A program made the position numbers and the translations under genes. A DNA stretch of 64,000 nucleotides, from the NCBI GenBank assembly GCA_963923955.1, contig OZ000552.1, positions 1,550,001-1,614,000 on the forward strand. The letters run 5' to 3'. Shown here piece by piece: positions 27,964-36,662 of this stretch. This DNA is from G963923955 sp963923955 (GTDB taxonomy: Bacteria > Pseudomonadota > Gammaproteobacteria > Eutrophobiales > Eutrophobiaceae). Below the pieces are notes generated by a model that was not told the DNA's origin, searched no databases, and worked only from the letters and a program-made list of their open reading frames with translations. How positions within the stretch are numbered: the stretch's first letter is position 1; each line of letters opens with the position of its first letter.

Positions 27964-29249
27964 ATATATTGCTCAAGAGCTTAGGCTGCCGGCTGAATGA
28001 GGCTGAACTGGAAAAATGGGCCGGCGATTTTCAGGATGAGGGGCATAGCCTGACCGGAGAGGCCGCCACGGCGGATCTGATCGTGATAAATACCTGCGCG
28101 GTGACTCAAGAGGCCGTGAAAAAATCGCGGCAGCTGATCCGCCGCTCACAGCGGCAGAACGCATCAGCAAAACTTGTCGTCAGCGGCTGCTATGCCAGCC
28201 TCAACCCGGCGCTGAAAGAGGATATTGGCGGCATCGATCTGCTTGTTTCGAATGCAGATAAGGACAGACTGCCCGCCATCGTCAAGGAAGAATTACTGCC
28301 CGTTGCCATGCCGGCGCTGGCAACGCAGCCCGGGGAGGCCGCCCTGTTCTCGCGTGGACGAAATCGTGCCTTCATCAAGGTGCAAGATGGCTGTCGCTAT
28401 CGTTGCAGCTTTTGTATTGTAACCGTCGCGCGCGGGCGGGAACGCAGCCGCCTGAGCGCAGATATTGTTGATGAAATCAACCGGCTCCATGCGCAAGGCA
28501 TCCAGGAAGTCATCCTGAGCGGTGTGCACATCGGCGGTTATGGCAGTGACATCGACAGCGATCTCCCCTGCCTGATCCGGGCCGTGCTTGAGCGGACGAC
28601 GATCCCGCGCATCAGGCTCGGCTCGGTAGAACCCTGGGACTTGCAGGAGGATTTTTTCCACCTGTTTGACAACCCGCGTTTTATGCCGCACCTGCACCTG
28701 CCCTTGCAGAGCGGCAGCGACAGTGTGCTGCGGCGCATGGGCAGACGTTGCAAGACGGCGGATTTTGCCGCGCTCATCACAACGGCAAGGATGTGCATCC
28801 CGAATTTTAATCTAACGACAGACATCATCGTCGGTTTTCCGGGAGAGAGTCGGGCGGAGTGGGAGGAAGGCTTGCGCTTTATCGAGAGGATTGGTTTTTC
28901 CCATCTGCATATCTTTCCCTATTCCCCGCGAGCGGGCACCAAGGCGGCTGCGATGCCGGATCAGCTTGCGCCTGAGATAAAACAGGCGCGTTCGCGTGAG
29001 CTACACAGGCTTGCCGGCCTGATGAAAAAATCTTTTCTACAGACACAGATCGGCCGCCATGCACAGGTCTTGTTTGAGAACCATACCGAAGAGACAAAAG
29101 ACGGGCTGCTCTATTCCGGCTATACCGAGAATTACCTGCGCACCCGGATCATCCTGCCGGAAGGCAATGCAATAAATAACACGATACAGCGAGTAAAACT
29201 AAGCGGGATCAGCAGCGACGGAGACTCCCTGCTCGCTGAGTTGGATTGA
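27960..29249 (+). CDS. mtaB: tRNA (N6-threonylcarbamoyladenosine 37) methylthiotransferase
   Basis: Radical-SAM enzyme that converts t6A37 to ms2t6A37 in tRNA. UPF0004 N-terminal domain with three cluster Cys (LGCRLNEAE, INTCAVTQEA, VSGCYAS), radical-SAM motif CRYRCSFCIVTVARGRERS, and a C-terminal TRAM-like region (about 365-429). LKSLGCRLN and 429 residues fit MtaB better than MiaB or RimO. Start is a GTG at 27960; the site before it is weak. 50 bp downstream of the deacetylase gene and convergent with pabB. Confidence 0.92.
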   Translation: MNILLKSLGCRLNEAELEKWAGDFQDEGHSLTGEAATADLIVINTCAVTQEAVKKSRQLIRRSQRQNASAKLVVSGCYASLNPALKEDIGGIDLLVSNADKDRLPAIVKEELLPVAMPALATQPGEAALFSRGRNRAFIKVQDGCRYRCSFCIVTVARGRERSRLSADIVDEINRLHAQGIQEVILSGVHIGGYGSDIDSDLPCLIRAVLERTTIPRIRLGSVEPWDLQEDFFHLFDNPRFMPHLHLPLQSGSDSVLRRMGRRCKTADFAALITTARMCIPNFNLTTDIIVGFPGESRAEWEEGLRFIERIGFSHLHIFPYSPRAGTKAAAMPDQLAPEIKQARSRELHRLAGLMKKSFLQTQIGRHAQVLFENHTEETKDGLLYSGYTENYLRTRIILPEGNAINNTIQRVKLSGISSDGDSLLAELD

Positions 29250-29270
29250 TGATTCTCAATCCCCTATTCT

Positions 29271-30632
29271 TCATCTCCGCATTTCAAATAATCCGGCAAT
29301 CGCAGCAACCTTGCTTAAAGACTCTTTGTATTCCGCCTCAACATCGGAGTCCGCAACAATGCCCCCGCCGGCCCAGAAATAGATGCGCTGCCGATGATAT
29401 ACCAAGGTGCGGATCGCGATATTGGTATCCATCTGCCCGTCAAAACCGATATAACCCAGGGCACCGCAATATACATGGCGCCGACACGGCTCCAGCTCTT
29501 CGATGATCTCCATCGCCCGCAGCTTTGGCGCGCCGGTAATCGAGCCGCCCGGAAAACAGCCGCGCAATAGATCAACGGCGCTCTTGTCTTTTGCCAGATG
29601 ACCAACAACCGTGCTCACCAGATGATGCACGCTGGCATAGCTTTCCAATGCAAATAACTCCGGGACACAGACACTGCCGGTTGCGCAGTTTTTGCTGATG
29701 TCATTACGCAGCAGGTCAACGATCATCAGGTTCTCGGCCCGGTCTTTCTCGCTTTCCAATAATTGCTGTGCCAGCCTTTGATCTTCATGCGGCCGACTTG
29801 CTCGATGTATCGTTCCCTTGATCGGTCGCGTCGCCACCTGGCCGCCCGTAACATGGAGAAAGCGCTCCGGCGATGAACTTAATATCGCCTGCCCGGGCAA
29901 GCGCATAAAGGCAGAATATGGCGCTGGATTATTTTTCCTTAGCTGCAAATAGACATCCCAAGGATCGCCGTCGATGCCGACAGAAAAACCCTGAGCCAGA
30001 TTGACCTGATAGCAATCCCCTTCATAAATATATTTTTTTATTCTCGCAAAAGCACGAGCATACGCCGCCCGGTCCATGTTTGATTGCAGCCTGGAACACA
30101 CGGAAAAAGATCCCGACTGCGGCTTAAGTTCTGAATGAAATAAATCCAGCAGCGCCCGCCAATCGGCGAGGGTCTGCGCGCACCTGCCATAGCCGACTAG
30201 AGAAGTGCTGCGCTGGTGATGATCAACCACCACTGCCCAGTCATATAAGCCAAGCGCCATATCGGGAATATCCAGTTCCTTTTTAGCCAGCTCAGGCAAG
30301 ACTTCTATCCGCCGGCTTAAGTCATAGGCAAAATAGCCCAGCGCCCCTCCACAAAAAGGCAGGCCGCTGAAATTTGCTGTCTTATCGGCCAGGGCATTTT
30401 GCACCAGCGCAAAGGGATCCTCTTCACTGACGGTGCTCTTTGCCCCGTCATCTATTCTTGTTTCCCCGCCGCGGCTAATCAAGGTCTGGTACGGGCGGGC
30501 GGCCAGGATGTCATAGCGTCCCTTATCGATATAAGGATAGCCGCTGTCTAAGAAAACAGCCCAGTCTTCCGCGACAATCAGACTGAATAACTCCGCAGAA
30601 TTACGATGATAAGCTAACTTGGCGATCTTCAT
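29271..30632 (-). CDS. pabB: Aminodeoxychorismate synthase component I
   Basis: Makes 4-amino-4-deoxychorismate for folate. The chorismate-binding domain has ATRPIKGTIHRA, ENLMIVDLLRNDISK, VHHLVSTVVGHL, FPGGSITGAPKLRAMEII and GALGYIGFDGQMDTNIAIRT. 453 residues equals the E. coli PabB length. TrpE is the alternative, but PIKGT and the N-terminal DWAVFLDSGYPYIDKGRYDIL fit PabB. Stand-alone here, with no pabA or pabC beside it. Its upstream neighbour on the same strand, the Sel1 gene, ends 173 bp before. Confidence 0.92.
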   Translation of the reverse strand: MKIAKLAYHRNSAELFSLIVAEDWAVFLDSGYPYIDKGRYDILAARPYQTLISRGGETRIDDGAKSTVSEEDPFALVQNALADKTANFSGLPFCGGALGYFAYDLSRRIEVLPELAKKELDIPDMALGLYDWAVVVDHHQRSTSLVGYGRCAQTLADWRALLDLFHSELKPQSGSFSVCSRLQSNMDRAAYARAFARIKKYIYEGDCYQVNLAQGFSVGIDGDPWDVYLQLRKNNPAPYSAFMRLPGQAILSSSPERFLHVTGGQVATRPIKGTIHRASRPHEDQRLAQQLLESEKDRAENLMIVDLLRNDISKNCATGSVCVPELFALESYASVHHLVSTVVGHLAKDKSAVDLLRGCFPGGSITGAPKLRAMEIIEELEPCRRHVYCGALGYIGFDGQMDTNIAIRTLVYHRQRIYFWAGGGIVADSDVEAEYKESLSKVAAIAGLFEMRR

Positions 30633-30805
30633 TAGCGCGATAAAAGAGAATGATAAAAAAACCGGCCAACGGGGCGCGCTGGCGTTTGAATAGAGCCTGA
30701 TGAGGCGTTCTGTTAATCTTCCCTTAAAAATGGCGCTTTATTTCATCGCCGCCGCCTTGTGGTTTAATAGCCCGGCAATGCGGGGGCCGGGATGGATTTT
30801 TCGGC

Positions 30806-31414
30806 TTAGCAATCCTTGTAGTTGCTGGCCCGGCATTTCCCGGCCCGTCTCTTTGCCTCGGCGATGTCGGCAGGCCGCATCTTCTCTTCAAGTTCGATTT
30901 TGTTTTCTGCGACATACTCGCGGACATCATCCTGGCCGCGTACTGCGGCCATGTCGTACCACATACGCGCCTGGACCTTGTCCTGCGCCACACCTCGCCC
31001 TTCGGCATACATCATCCCCAGTATGTTTTGCGCCTCGGCAAGGTTCTGCTCAGCCGCCAGTCGCAACCACTTCACGGCTTCTTTGTCATTGCGCGGTACG
31101 CCCTTTTCATTGGCATACGCCACCCCCAGATTGTATTGGGCAAAGGCATCGCCCTGTTCCGCCGCCCGCCGGTACCACTTCACAGCTTCTTTGTCATCGC
31201 GCGCCACGCCTTGCCCACTTCGATACATCCGCCCCACACTGTACTGGGCAACGGCATCACCCCGCTCAGCCAAGGGCCGCCATTCACACAGGGCGGTGGC
31301 ATAGTCGCCTTCAAGATAGGCATCCCGGGCCTTATCCCAATTCGAGACACAGCCGGCATGAATGGTGAGGCAGATCAGGATGAGGAGAAGACGAAGGTTT
31401 TTTGCTCGTGTCAT
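30806..31414 (-). CDS. Sel1-repeat lipoprotein
   Basis: A signal peptide ends in a lipobox near residue 22 (LTIHAGC), so the protein is probably a lipoprotein. Three or four Sel1-like repeats follow (AVAQYSVGRMYRSGQGVARDD; AFAQYNLGVAYANEKGVPRND; AEAQNILGMMYAEGRGVAQDK), each a pair of helices. Such proteins usually scaffold other proteins in the periplasm. 202 residues, ending in a Cys-containing basic tail. The partner cannot be told from the context. Confidence 0.9.
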   Translation of the reverse strand: MTRAKNLRLLLILICLTIHAGCVSNWDKARDAYLEGDYATALCEWRPLAERGDAVAQYSVGRMYRSGQGVARDDKEAVKWYRRAAEQGDAFAQYNLGVAYANEKGVPRNDKEAVKWLRLAAEQNLAEAQNILGMMYAEGRGVAQDKVQARMWYDMAAVRGQDDVREYVAENKIELEEKMRPADIAEAKRRAGKCRASNYKDC

Positions 31415-31500
31415 GGGCGGCTCCGGTGTTTTGCGCCATCATACAAGAAAACCGTTGACCAGACAAAAACCTGGCGGAGAGGGTGGAGGAGTTCATTACC

Positions 31501-31616
31501 CATCATGCCGTGCTTGACACGGCATCCAGTATCACTGCGAGCCGTTGAGGGCGAGACTTTGTATGACTGGATTCCCGCCCCCGTTTTCACGGGGACATGC
31601 TTGCGCAGGAATGACG
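31501..31616. repeat. Two REP-like hairpin elements
   Basis: The gap 31415-31707 has no gene. 31501-31530 is a hairpin element (ATGCCGTG...CACGGCAT) ending CCAGT. 31568-31616 is a nested element: outer TGGATTCC...GGAATGACG arms with an inner CCCCGTTTTCACGGGG stem-loop. The rest of the gap shows nothing recognisable. Confidence 0.8.
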
Positions 31617-31707
31617 TTTTTTTCTGGGAATAGCCTATCCCGTTCCCTGGCGATGCCATGGACTTGACTGGATATGGGGAGGTGGCAGGCAGGGTTTCCC
31701 TCGTCAG

Positions 31708-31935
31708 TTAGAGCAGTCTGATCAGTGTAGCGAGGATTGCGGTCTGGCCCAGCAGTGCTGCGAACATCCATTTGAGAATCTCGGCCTTGACCTCTGCAAG
31801 GTCGCGTTTGGTTGCGAGGTGGCCTTCGAGCAGGCGCGCTTGCTCTTCGGCCAACGCCTCGGCCTGTGGTTCCGGCATGCCGGCGGCGGTCAGGCGCTTG
31901 ACGAAATGATGAGTATCAAAAGTGATCGCATTCAT
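31708..31935 (-). CDS. Small DUF1640-like coiled-coil membrane protein
   Basis: 75 residues. The opening AITFDTHHFVKRLTAAGMPEPQAEALAEE followed by LATKRDLAEVKAEILKW and a C-terminal hydrophobic segment (MFAALLGQTAILATLIRLL) is the pattern of small CCDC90/DUF1640-like proteins common in gammaproteobacteria: coiled coil plus one membrane anchor. Function unknown in bacteria. Sits between repeat elements, and similar genes are often dispersed in genomes. Confidence 0.75.
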   Translation of the reverse strand: MNAITFDTHHFVKRLTAAGMPEPQAEALAEEQARLLEGHLATKRDLAEVKAEILKWMFAALLGQTAILATLIRLL

Positions 31936-32208
31936 GGGGTTGAAATTACACTCTTTTGGCGACTAAGCCAAGGGGCGGACCGGCAAGCTGCGCAGCGAGA
32001 ACCATGGCGAAATGCCGAGTCTAGATGCCCACGTCAACGGGCGCAAGTAGAGCGCCCCGGTCATATTCGGCCTCATGATCATACATGAGCTTAGACGGCC
32101 AAGCCAACGGGCGCAAGCAGAGGCGTAGGCGCCAAGCCCGGGACTTTCTTAGCAGATCAAGCGGTAGAGAGGCTGCCAGAGGTCGTGTATCTTATTTCAC
32201 AGCGACTA
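31936..32208. other. Intergenic stretch with imperfect direct repeat and small palindrome
   Basis: CAACGGGCGCAAG occurs at 32035-32047 and again at 32105-32117, each followed by (T/C)AGAG. Between them CTCATG (32072-32077) pairs with CATGAG (32084-32089). No gene is visible. The repeat may be the remnant of a longer duplicated unit. Confidence 0.5.
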
Positions 32209-32943
32209 TCAAAGATAGACCTTCCGGGCCGCCGCCAGGTCTGCTTCCGTATTGATCTCCATGCCAGTGGGTTGTGTCGCTTCTTCGACATGAATTTTAT
32301 GGCCATAGTAGATAGCTCGTAACTGTTCAAGGCGCTCGCTCTGCTCCCATTCGCAGGCAGGCAGGGCGCTGTATTCCCTTAAAAACCCGGCGCGATAGGC
32401 ATAAAGGCCGATATGTTTATAGCTGTTTATTGCCGCATCGAATGTTTCCTGCCAGGGAATGGCGGCGCGGCTAAAGCATGTCGCCCTATTGTCCCGGTCA
32501 ACGATGACCTTCACGACGTTGGGGTTGGTGAACTCCTGCTCATCAACAAGCCGCTCACACAAGGTCGCCATCTGTCTGTCGGGATGCCTTGTTAAGGCCA
32601 CGGCCACCTGGTCGATGAGGGCGGCGGGCAGGCCCAGCTCATCGCCTTGCACATTCACAAGCACAGCATCATCAGGCATTGCCATTTGCGCAGCCGCCTC
32701 TGCCAGTCTATCCGTGCCGGAGCTGTGCGTCCTAGCGGTCATCACAACATTCTCGGTAAAGGCGTTTGCGCATGCGGCAATACGTACATCGTCTGTGGCG
32801 ATGAACACCTGCTGTGCCCGGCTGGCGCAGGCGGCTGCAAACACATGTTGAAGCAAGGGGCGACCGGCGATTTCACGCAGTGCTTTGCCGGGCAGGCGAG
32901 TGGAAGCATAACGCGCAGGGATGATAACAATGAAGGGCTGCAC
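32209..32943 (-). CDS. kdsB: 3-deoxy-manno-octulosonate cytidylyltransferase
   Basis: Activates Kdo to CMP-Kdo for the LPS inner core. IPARYASTRLPGKAL is the KdsB nucleotide motif; VQGDELGLPAALIDQ and SYKHIGLYAYRAGFL are diagnostic. The GTG at 32941-32943 starts the protein directly at MQPFIVIIPARYAS. 244 residues. Starts two bases after the ycaR stop in the exbB-exbD-lpxK-ycaR-kdsB operon. Confidence 0.96.
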   Translation of the reverse strand: MQPFIVIIPARYASTRLPGKALREIAGRPLLQHVFAAACASRAQQVFIATDDVRIAACANAFTENVVMTARTHSSGTDRLAEAAAQMAMPDDAVLVNVQGDELGLPAALIDQVAVALTRHPDRQMATLCERLVDEQEFTNPNVVKVIVDRDNRATCFSRAAIPWQETFDAAINSYKHIGLYAYRAGFLREYSALPACEWEQSERLEQLRAIYYGHKIHVEEATQPTGMEINTEADLAAARKVYL

Positions 32944-32945
32944 GC

Positions 32946-33137
32946 TTAGCTTTTATGTGCCGCTAACTCTTCGTCAGACAAGCTGCGCGCCTCATCTTCC
33001 AGCATGACCGGGATCTCGTCCTTAATCGGATAGGCCAGGCGCGCGGCAGTCGATATCAACTCCTGGTTTTTCTCATCATAGATCAAGGCGCCTTTTGTCA
33101 CCGGACACACCAGTATTTCAAGCAATTTTTTATCCAT
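32946..33137 (-). CDS. Trm112/YcaR family small protein
   Basis: 63 residues: MDKKLLEILVCPVTKGAL...LAYPIKDEIPVMLEDEAR is the YcaR pattern. Only one Cys remains of the zinc-binding set (CPVTKG instead of CPVCKG), as in many gammaproteobacterial members. It probably assists methyltransferases or is a small adaptor. Always found between lpxK and kdsB in this order. Overlaps lpxK by 8 bp. Confidence 0.92.
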   Translation of the reverse strand: MDKKLLEILVCPVTKGALIYDEKNQELISTAARLAYPIKDEIPVMLEDEARSLSDEELAAHKS

Positions 33138-34119
33138 CGGCTATTTCCTTTAAGGCTACGGTTAATTGATGTTCAAAGGCATCGCCAAGAACGGCATCAA
33201 TCGGCAGATACCAATGATTATCACCGGCAAAGTCCCGACATTTTACCGCATCTTTTTCCGTCATCACTACCGCGAGATCATCATCAAATACGATGTCCTT
33301 TTGCTTATACTGATAATGATCCGGAAATTCATGCCTGATCACTCGCGCGCCCCGGCTGTGCAAAAAGGAAAAAAACCGCTCAGGATTGCCCAGTCCGGCG
33401 ATGGCGTGCACCGCCTTTCCTTCTAAGCTGTGCGGCGCCTGCTGCCTCAGGCCGTCCAATGAATGCAGGTTGCCGTATTCGTATTCCATCAGGTATTCGC
33501 CCGGCGCTGCCCGGCCCTTGCTCACCCGCATGTCGCAGTCTCTCAGGCGGCTTACCGGCTCACGCAAGGGCCCGGCCGGCAGATAGCGCCGGTTGCCAAA
33601 ACGGCGCTCGCCGTCAATCACGGCAATCTCCATATCGCGTCCCAGCGCATAGTGTTGCAGGCCGTCATCACAGATCAGGATATCACATTGATCATCTTCC
33701 AAGAGCCGTTGCGCAGCCCGGTAGCGCTCGGCTGCTACGGCCACCGGCAGCGCGGTGCGTTGTGCAATCAGCAGTGCCTCATCGCCGACCACCGCCGGGT
33801 CGCTGTCAGGGTGCACCTGCTGCGGCCTGCTGATCTTCACGCCGCAGGCCCGGCCTACTATGCCGGGGCGGTAGCCCTGTCTTTTCAAAAAATTTGCCAG
33901 CCATATCACCAGCGGCGTCTTGCCCGTTCCGCCCGCAGTAATATTACCCACAACAATCACCGGCGCCGGGACCTCATGCACAGCCAGGATGCCGGATACA
34001 TAGGCCCGCCTGCGCAAGGCCGCCACCGCCCGATAAGCCTCGGAGAGAGGAATCAGCAGGCATGATGACAAAGGATGCTCCTCATACCACAGCCGGTTCA
34101 CAAACTGATGCAGGGACAT
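33130..34119 (-). CDS. lpxK: Tetraacyldisaccharide 4'-kinase
   Basis: Phosphorylates lipid A disaccharide to lipid IVA. The Walker A motif is VVGNITAGGTGKTPLVIWLA (about residues 55-74), with VGDEALLIAQRT and CDDGLQHYAL and RYLPAGPLREP further along. A membrane-associating N-terminus precedes the P-loop. 329 residues is typical. msbA, often adjacent, is not present; exbD lies 56 bp upstream instead, as in Pseudomonas. Confidence 0.96.
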   Translation of the reverse strand: MSLHQFVNRLWYEEHPLSSCLLIPLSEAYRAVAALRRRAYVSGILAVHEVPAPVIVVGNITAGGTGKTPLVIWLANFLKRQGYRPGIVGRACGVKISRPQQVHPDSDPAVVGDEALLIAQRTALPVAVAAERYRAAQRLLEDDQCDILICDDGLQHYALGRDMEIAVIDGERRFGNRRYLPAGPLREPVSRLRDCDMRVSKGRAAPGEYLMEYEYGNLHSLDGLRQQAPHSLEGKAVHAIAGLGNPERFFSFLHSRGARVIRHEFPDHYQYKQKDIVFDDDLAVVMTEKDAVKCRDFAGDNHWYLPIDAVLGDAFEHQLTVALKEIADG

Positions 34120-34175
34120 GGCGCGGTCACATGCTGTCTGGTCTTTTTTGGTTTTCCCGGCTTTGTCAAAGCGCC

Positions 34176-34595
34176 CTATTCTTCTTCGATGTTCTGCGTT
34201 GCAAAGCTGAGATTCACCAGTCCCAGCTGCCTGGCGGCGTCCATCACCCGCACCACCAGTTGGTGTGTGGCCTTGGCATCGGCGCTGATGATCAGCGGTG
34301 GCTCATCCAGATCATAAACCGCTTCCCGGAGCGCCTCACGAATGGTTTGCACCTGTGTATTCACCAGCGGCTGATTGTTCACAAAGACACCACCGCGCGC
34401 ATCAATCGCAACCTCTACTATCTCAGGCTTTGTCTCGGTATATTCCTCGCTCGCCTCCGGCAGAGTGATGCTAATCTCCGACTCGTGCTCAAAGGTGGTC
34501 GATACCATAAAAAATATCAACAATAAAAAGACAACATCAATGAGGGGCGTCAGGTTCAGCTCCACCTGATCCTGGCGCTGTGGGCTAAAATTCAT
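34176..34595 (-). CDS. exbD: ExbD/TolR-family biopolymer transport protein
   Basis: Inner-membrane partner of ExbB that uses proton flow to drive TonB. One N-terminal membrane helix (LIDVVFLLLIFFMVSTTF) has the essential Asp of the LTPLIDVVF motif, followed by a periplasmic domain (DARGGVFVNNQPL). 139 residues. Overlaps exbB by 4 bp. TolR is the alternative, but there are no tolA/tolB genes here and the place beside lpxK fits ExbD. Likely serves TonB receptors such as 42251-45715. Confidence 0.9.
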   Translation of the reverse strand: MNFSPQRQDQVELNLTPLIDVVFLLLIFFMVSTTFEHESEISITLPEASEEYTETKPEIVEVAIDARGGVFVNNQPLVNTQVQTIREALREAVYDLDEPPLIISADAKATHQLVVRVMDAARQLGLVNLSFATQNIEEE

Positions 34596-35227
34596 GGCTT
34601 GGCTCCCCCGGCGGCTTCCTGCTCTCTTTCTCCGTGCATGACTTCCACCATCTTCAGGGCTTCTTGTTCCATGATCATGATCAATCCATCCACCTTGCCG
34701 CGGAAATAACGAAAAAACATCAGGCTGGGGATGGCAACGGTGAGACCCGCTGCTGTGGTGATCAAGGCTTGCGAGATGCCTTCGGCCAGGACCGCTGGGT
34801 CGCCCACTCCTTGTGTGGTGATCACAGCAAAGACCTTGATCATCCCAATCACCGTCCCCAGCAGTCCCAGCAGGGGCGTGATGGATGCAATGGTGCCCAG
34901 CGTATTTAGAAAGCGCTCCAACTCATGGGCGACATGGCGCCCCACTTCTTCAATGCTCTCTTTCATCACCACTCTGGAATGATGGCGATTGACCAGACCG
35001 GCGGCGAGGATGCGGCCTAAGGCCGAGTTCTCCCGCAGCTCATGCAGGCGTTTCTTATCCAGCCCACCGGCCTTGTCCCACTGCCAGACCTGGGCGACCA
35101 GGCCTTTGGGCGTTACTCGCTTATCCTGCAAAGACCAGAAACGCTCGGCAATAATGGCCAGTGCAATCACCGAGCATAACAAAATAGGCCACATGATGAC
35201 CCCACCGGCCTGGATTAATTCGAGCAC
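34592..35227 (-). CDS. exbB: ExbB/TolQ-family proton channel protein
   Basis: Three membrane helices: residues about 10-30 (GVIMWPILLCSVIALAIIAE), 105-130 (LGTIASITPLLGLLGTVIGMI) and 145-170 (ISQALITTAAGLTVAIPSLM). The TPLLGLLGTVIGMI motif is the MotA/TolQ/ExbB signature. Start is a GTG at 35225-35227 with GGGAGG seven bases upstream. 211 residues. First gene of the operon; no promoter is obvious in the next 200 bp. Confidence 0.92.
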   Translation of the reverse strand: MLELIQAGGVIMWPILLCSVIALAIIAERFWSLQDKRVTPKGLVAQVWQWDKAGGLDKKRLHELRENSALGRILAAGLVNRHHSRVVMKESIEEVGRHVAHELERFLNTLGTIASITPLLGLLGTVIGMIKVFAVITTQGVGDPAVLAEGISQALITTAAGLTVAIPSLMFFRYFRGKVDGLIMIMEQEALKMVEVMHGEREQEAAGGAKP

Positions 35228-35549
35228 ACCTCATCCTCCCATTTGCAATTACGGCCCGTTGATCTTTCACATCGACAGCGCCGATGATAGCACACGCCAA
35301 GGCAAGCGTAGCGGCGTAACTCCTTAAAGTAGTTTATCCTGCCGAGTCGTGCTCGCGCAGCAATGCTTTCATCCGGCAAAGGGATTTTCTACTCAGGTGT
35401 CTGCGTTTATACGAAAATACCCGCCTATCTCATCCTTCCAACACGCGCGTTTTGTTCTCTCGGCATCACCGGCATAGTGTGCTTATCCAGTATTTAAGGA
35501 AAGATCAATAGACCCTAAACTAACCGGAAAAATCAACCTGCTGTCTTGG

Positions 35550-35615
35550 ATGGTGAGCATTAGCCTTATCATTTCCTTGGCCATACTGCCTATGATGGTG
35601 ACCATTTTACTGTAG
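35550..35615 (+). CDS. Possible 21-residue hydrophobic peptide ORF
   Basis: ATG at 35550 encodes MVSISLIISLAILPMMVTI and two Leu before TAG, a single membrane-spanning peptide. The frame is open upstream to 35478 (IDPKLTGKINLLSW precedes the ATG) but has no ATG, GTG or TTG start there, and the nearest AAGGA lies far upstream. It could be a real small membrane protein or a remnant of a larger gene. Confidence 0.25.
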   Translation: MVSISLIISLAILPMMVTILL

Positions 35616-35741
35616 TTGTTCGGCCAATCCACCTGGCCTCACCGCAGCAGGCCTCGCATGACGCTGCGTGACTTCCCCGGCCCGTGGCTGCAAAGCAGGC
35701 GCACAGTTTCCATATAGCCAAATCAATATCAGGAGTTCGCC

Positions 35742-35888
35742 ATGACAACCACTGACAAACTATTACCCCAACCCATTCACGGCCGGGCGCTGCCTCGCCT
35801 TTCCACCGGCCTGACTTTTCTCCCGTCCCCGTATCAAGTACGGCTTGCCCCTGGCTTGAACAGGGGGGCAGGCTATTCCTGCGATTAA
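35742..35888 (+). pseudogene. Possible truncated gene interrupted by repeat sequence
   Basis: AGGAG six bases before ATG at 35742 starts MTTTDKLLPQPIHGRALPRL and about nine further residues (ending FLPS) of normal-looking sequence. The frame then enters repeat-type DNA (CCCGTATCAAGTACGG) and stops at 35888 after 48 codons. The good ribosome-binding site suggests a once longer gene whose 3' part was replaced by repeats. Original function not recognised. Confidence 0.3.
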
Positions 35889-36059
35889 GCATGTCCCCGT
35901 GGAAACGGGGAGGGGTATCTCTGCGTCATTCCCGCAAAAGCGGGAATCCATGAAGCCATGTCCCTTAGGTCAACGCCAAAAGGGACGAGGGGCAATAGCG
36001 GAGAGCGAAGTAAGAGGTATGGCTTGTTTGACTGGATTCCCGTTTGCACGGGAATGACG
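35828..36059. repeat. REP-like elements in the exbB upstream gap
   Basis: The 1-kb gap 35228-36240 holds no confident gene. Hairpin elements: degenerate CCCGTATCAAGTACGG unit from 35828, inner CCCCGTGGAAACGGGG near 35895-35910, a simple unit CGTCATTCCCGC...GCGGGAATCCAT at 35924-35951, and an inverted unit TGGATTCCCG...CGGGAATGACG at 36033-36059. 36060-36240 shows nothing clear. Confidence 0.75.
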
Positions 36060-36240
36060 GCTTAGGCACACGGGGAATGGCCAAGGCCAGCTTGGCGAAG
36101 TGCAAGGGCGCACCACAACACCCTCCGCCACTTGCACTTCAAGGAAACCCGAGCGGTCTTCAATCGAGCACGGCCAAGACCCGGCTTAAGATTAAGATGC
36201 CTTCCGAAAAAAAACCTATGTCAGGGCAAGGCCCCCTAAT

Positions 36241-36522
36241 CTATTTCTGCATGGCCTTTTCAAACATGCGATCCAGGCGGCTGGTGTTGGCATCACAGCA
36301 TGCAGCAGCAGCATCTGCGGCAGACTGTGCGCTGTTGGCCGCATCCATAGCCTTATTGGCCGTTGCCATGGCACTATCCGCCTGACTGGATGCGCTGTCA
36401 GCCGCAGATTGGGCGCTCTCTGCCAGTGCACGTACCTTCGCCAGTTCTGGTCTCGTTGCGCAGCCGCCAAGTGTGGCGAGGGCAAGTATGAGGATGGAAG
36501 CCTTGATGAGTGTGTTTTTCAT
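36241..36522 (-). CDS. Alanine-zipper outer-membrane lipoprotein (Lpp/OprI-like)
   Basis: Signal peptide with lipobox LATLGGC (Cys about residue 21), then an alanine-rich heptad helix (AESAQSAADSASSQADSAMATANKAMDAANSAQ) and a short C-terminal tail ending MQK with a terminal Lys, as in lipoproteins that attach to peptidoglycan. 93 residues. Two adjacent Cys (residues about 75-76) are unusual for this class. A likely structural link between outer membrane and peptidoglycan. Stand-alone gene with its own 140-bp upstream region. Confidence 0.85.
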   Translation of the reverse strand: MKNTLIKASILILALATLGGCATRPELAKVRALAESAQSAADSASSQADSAMATANKAMDAANSAQSAADAAAACCDANTSRLDRMFEKAMQK

Positions 36523-36662
36523 GATTTGATTCTCCTAAATATTACTTAAAGTATGCGGGATTTCCCCAGTTGTATGTGCTTATGATGACTGATTTTGACT
36601 CAATGATCAATTTATTATTTTTATTATTTGTGCAGCCTGATTTTTTTCCTAATCCATTGTTT

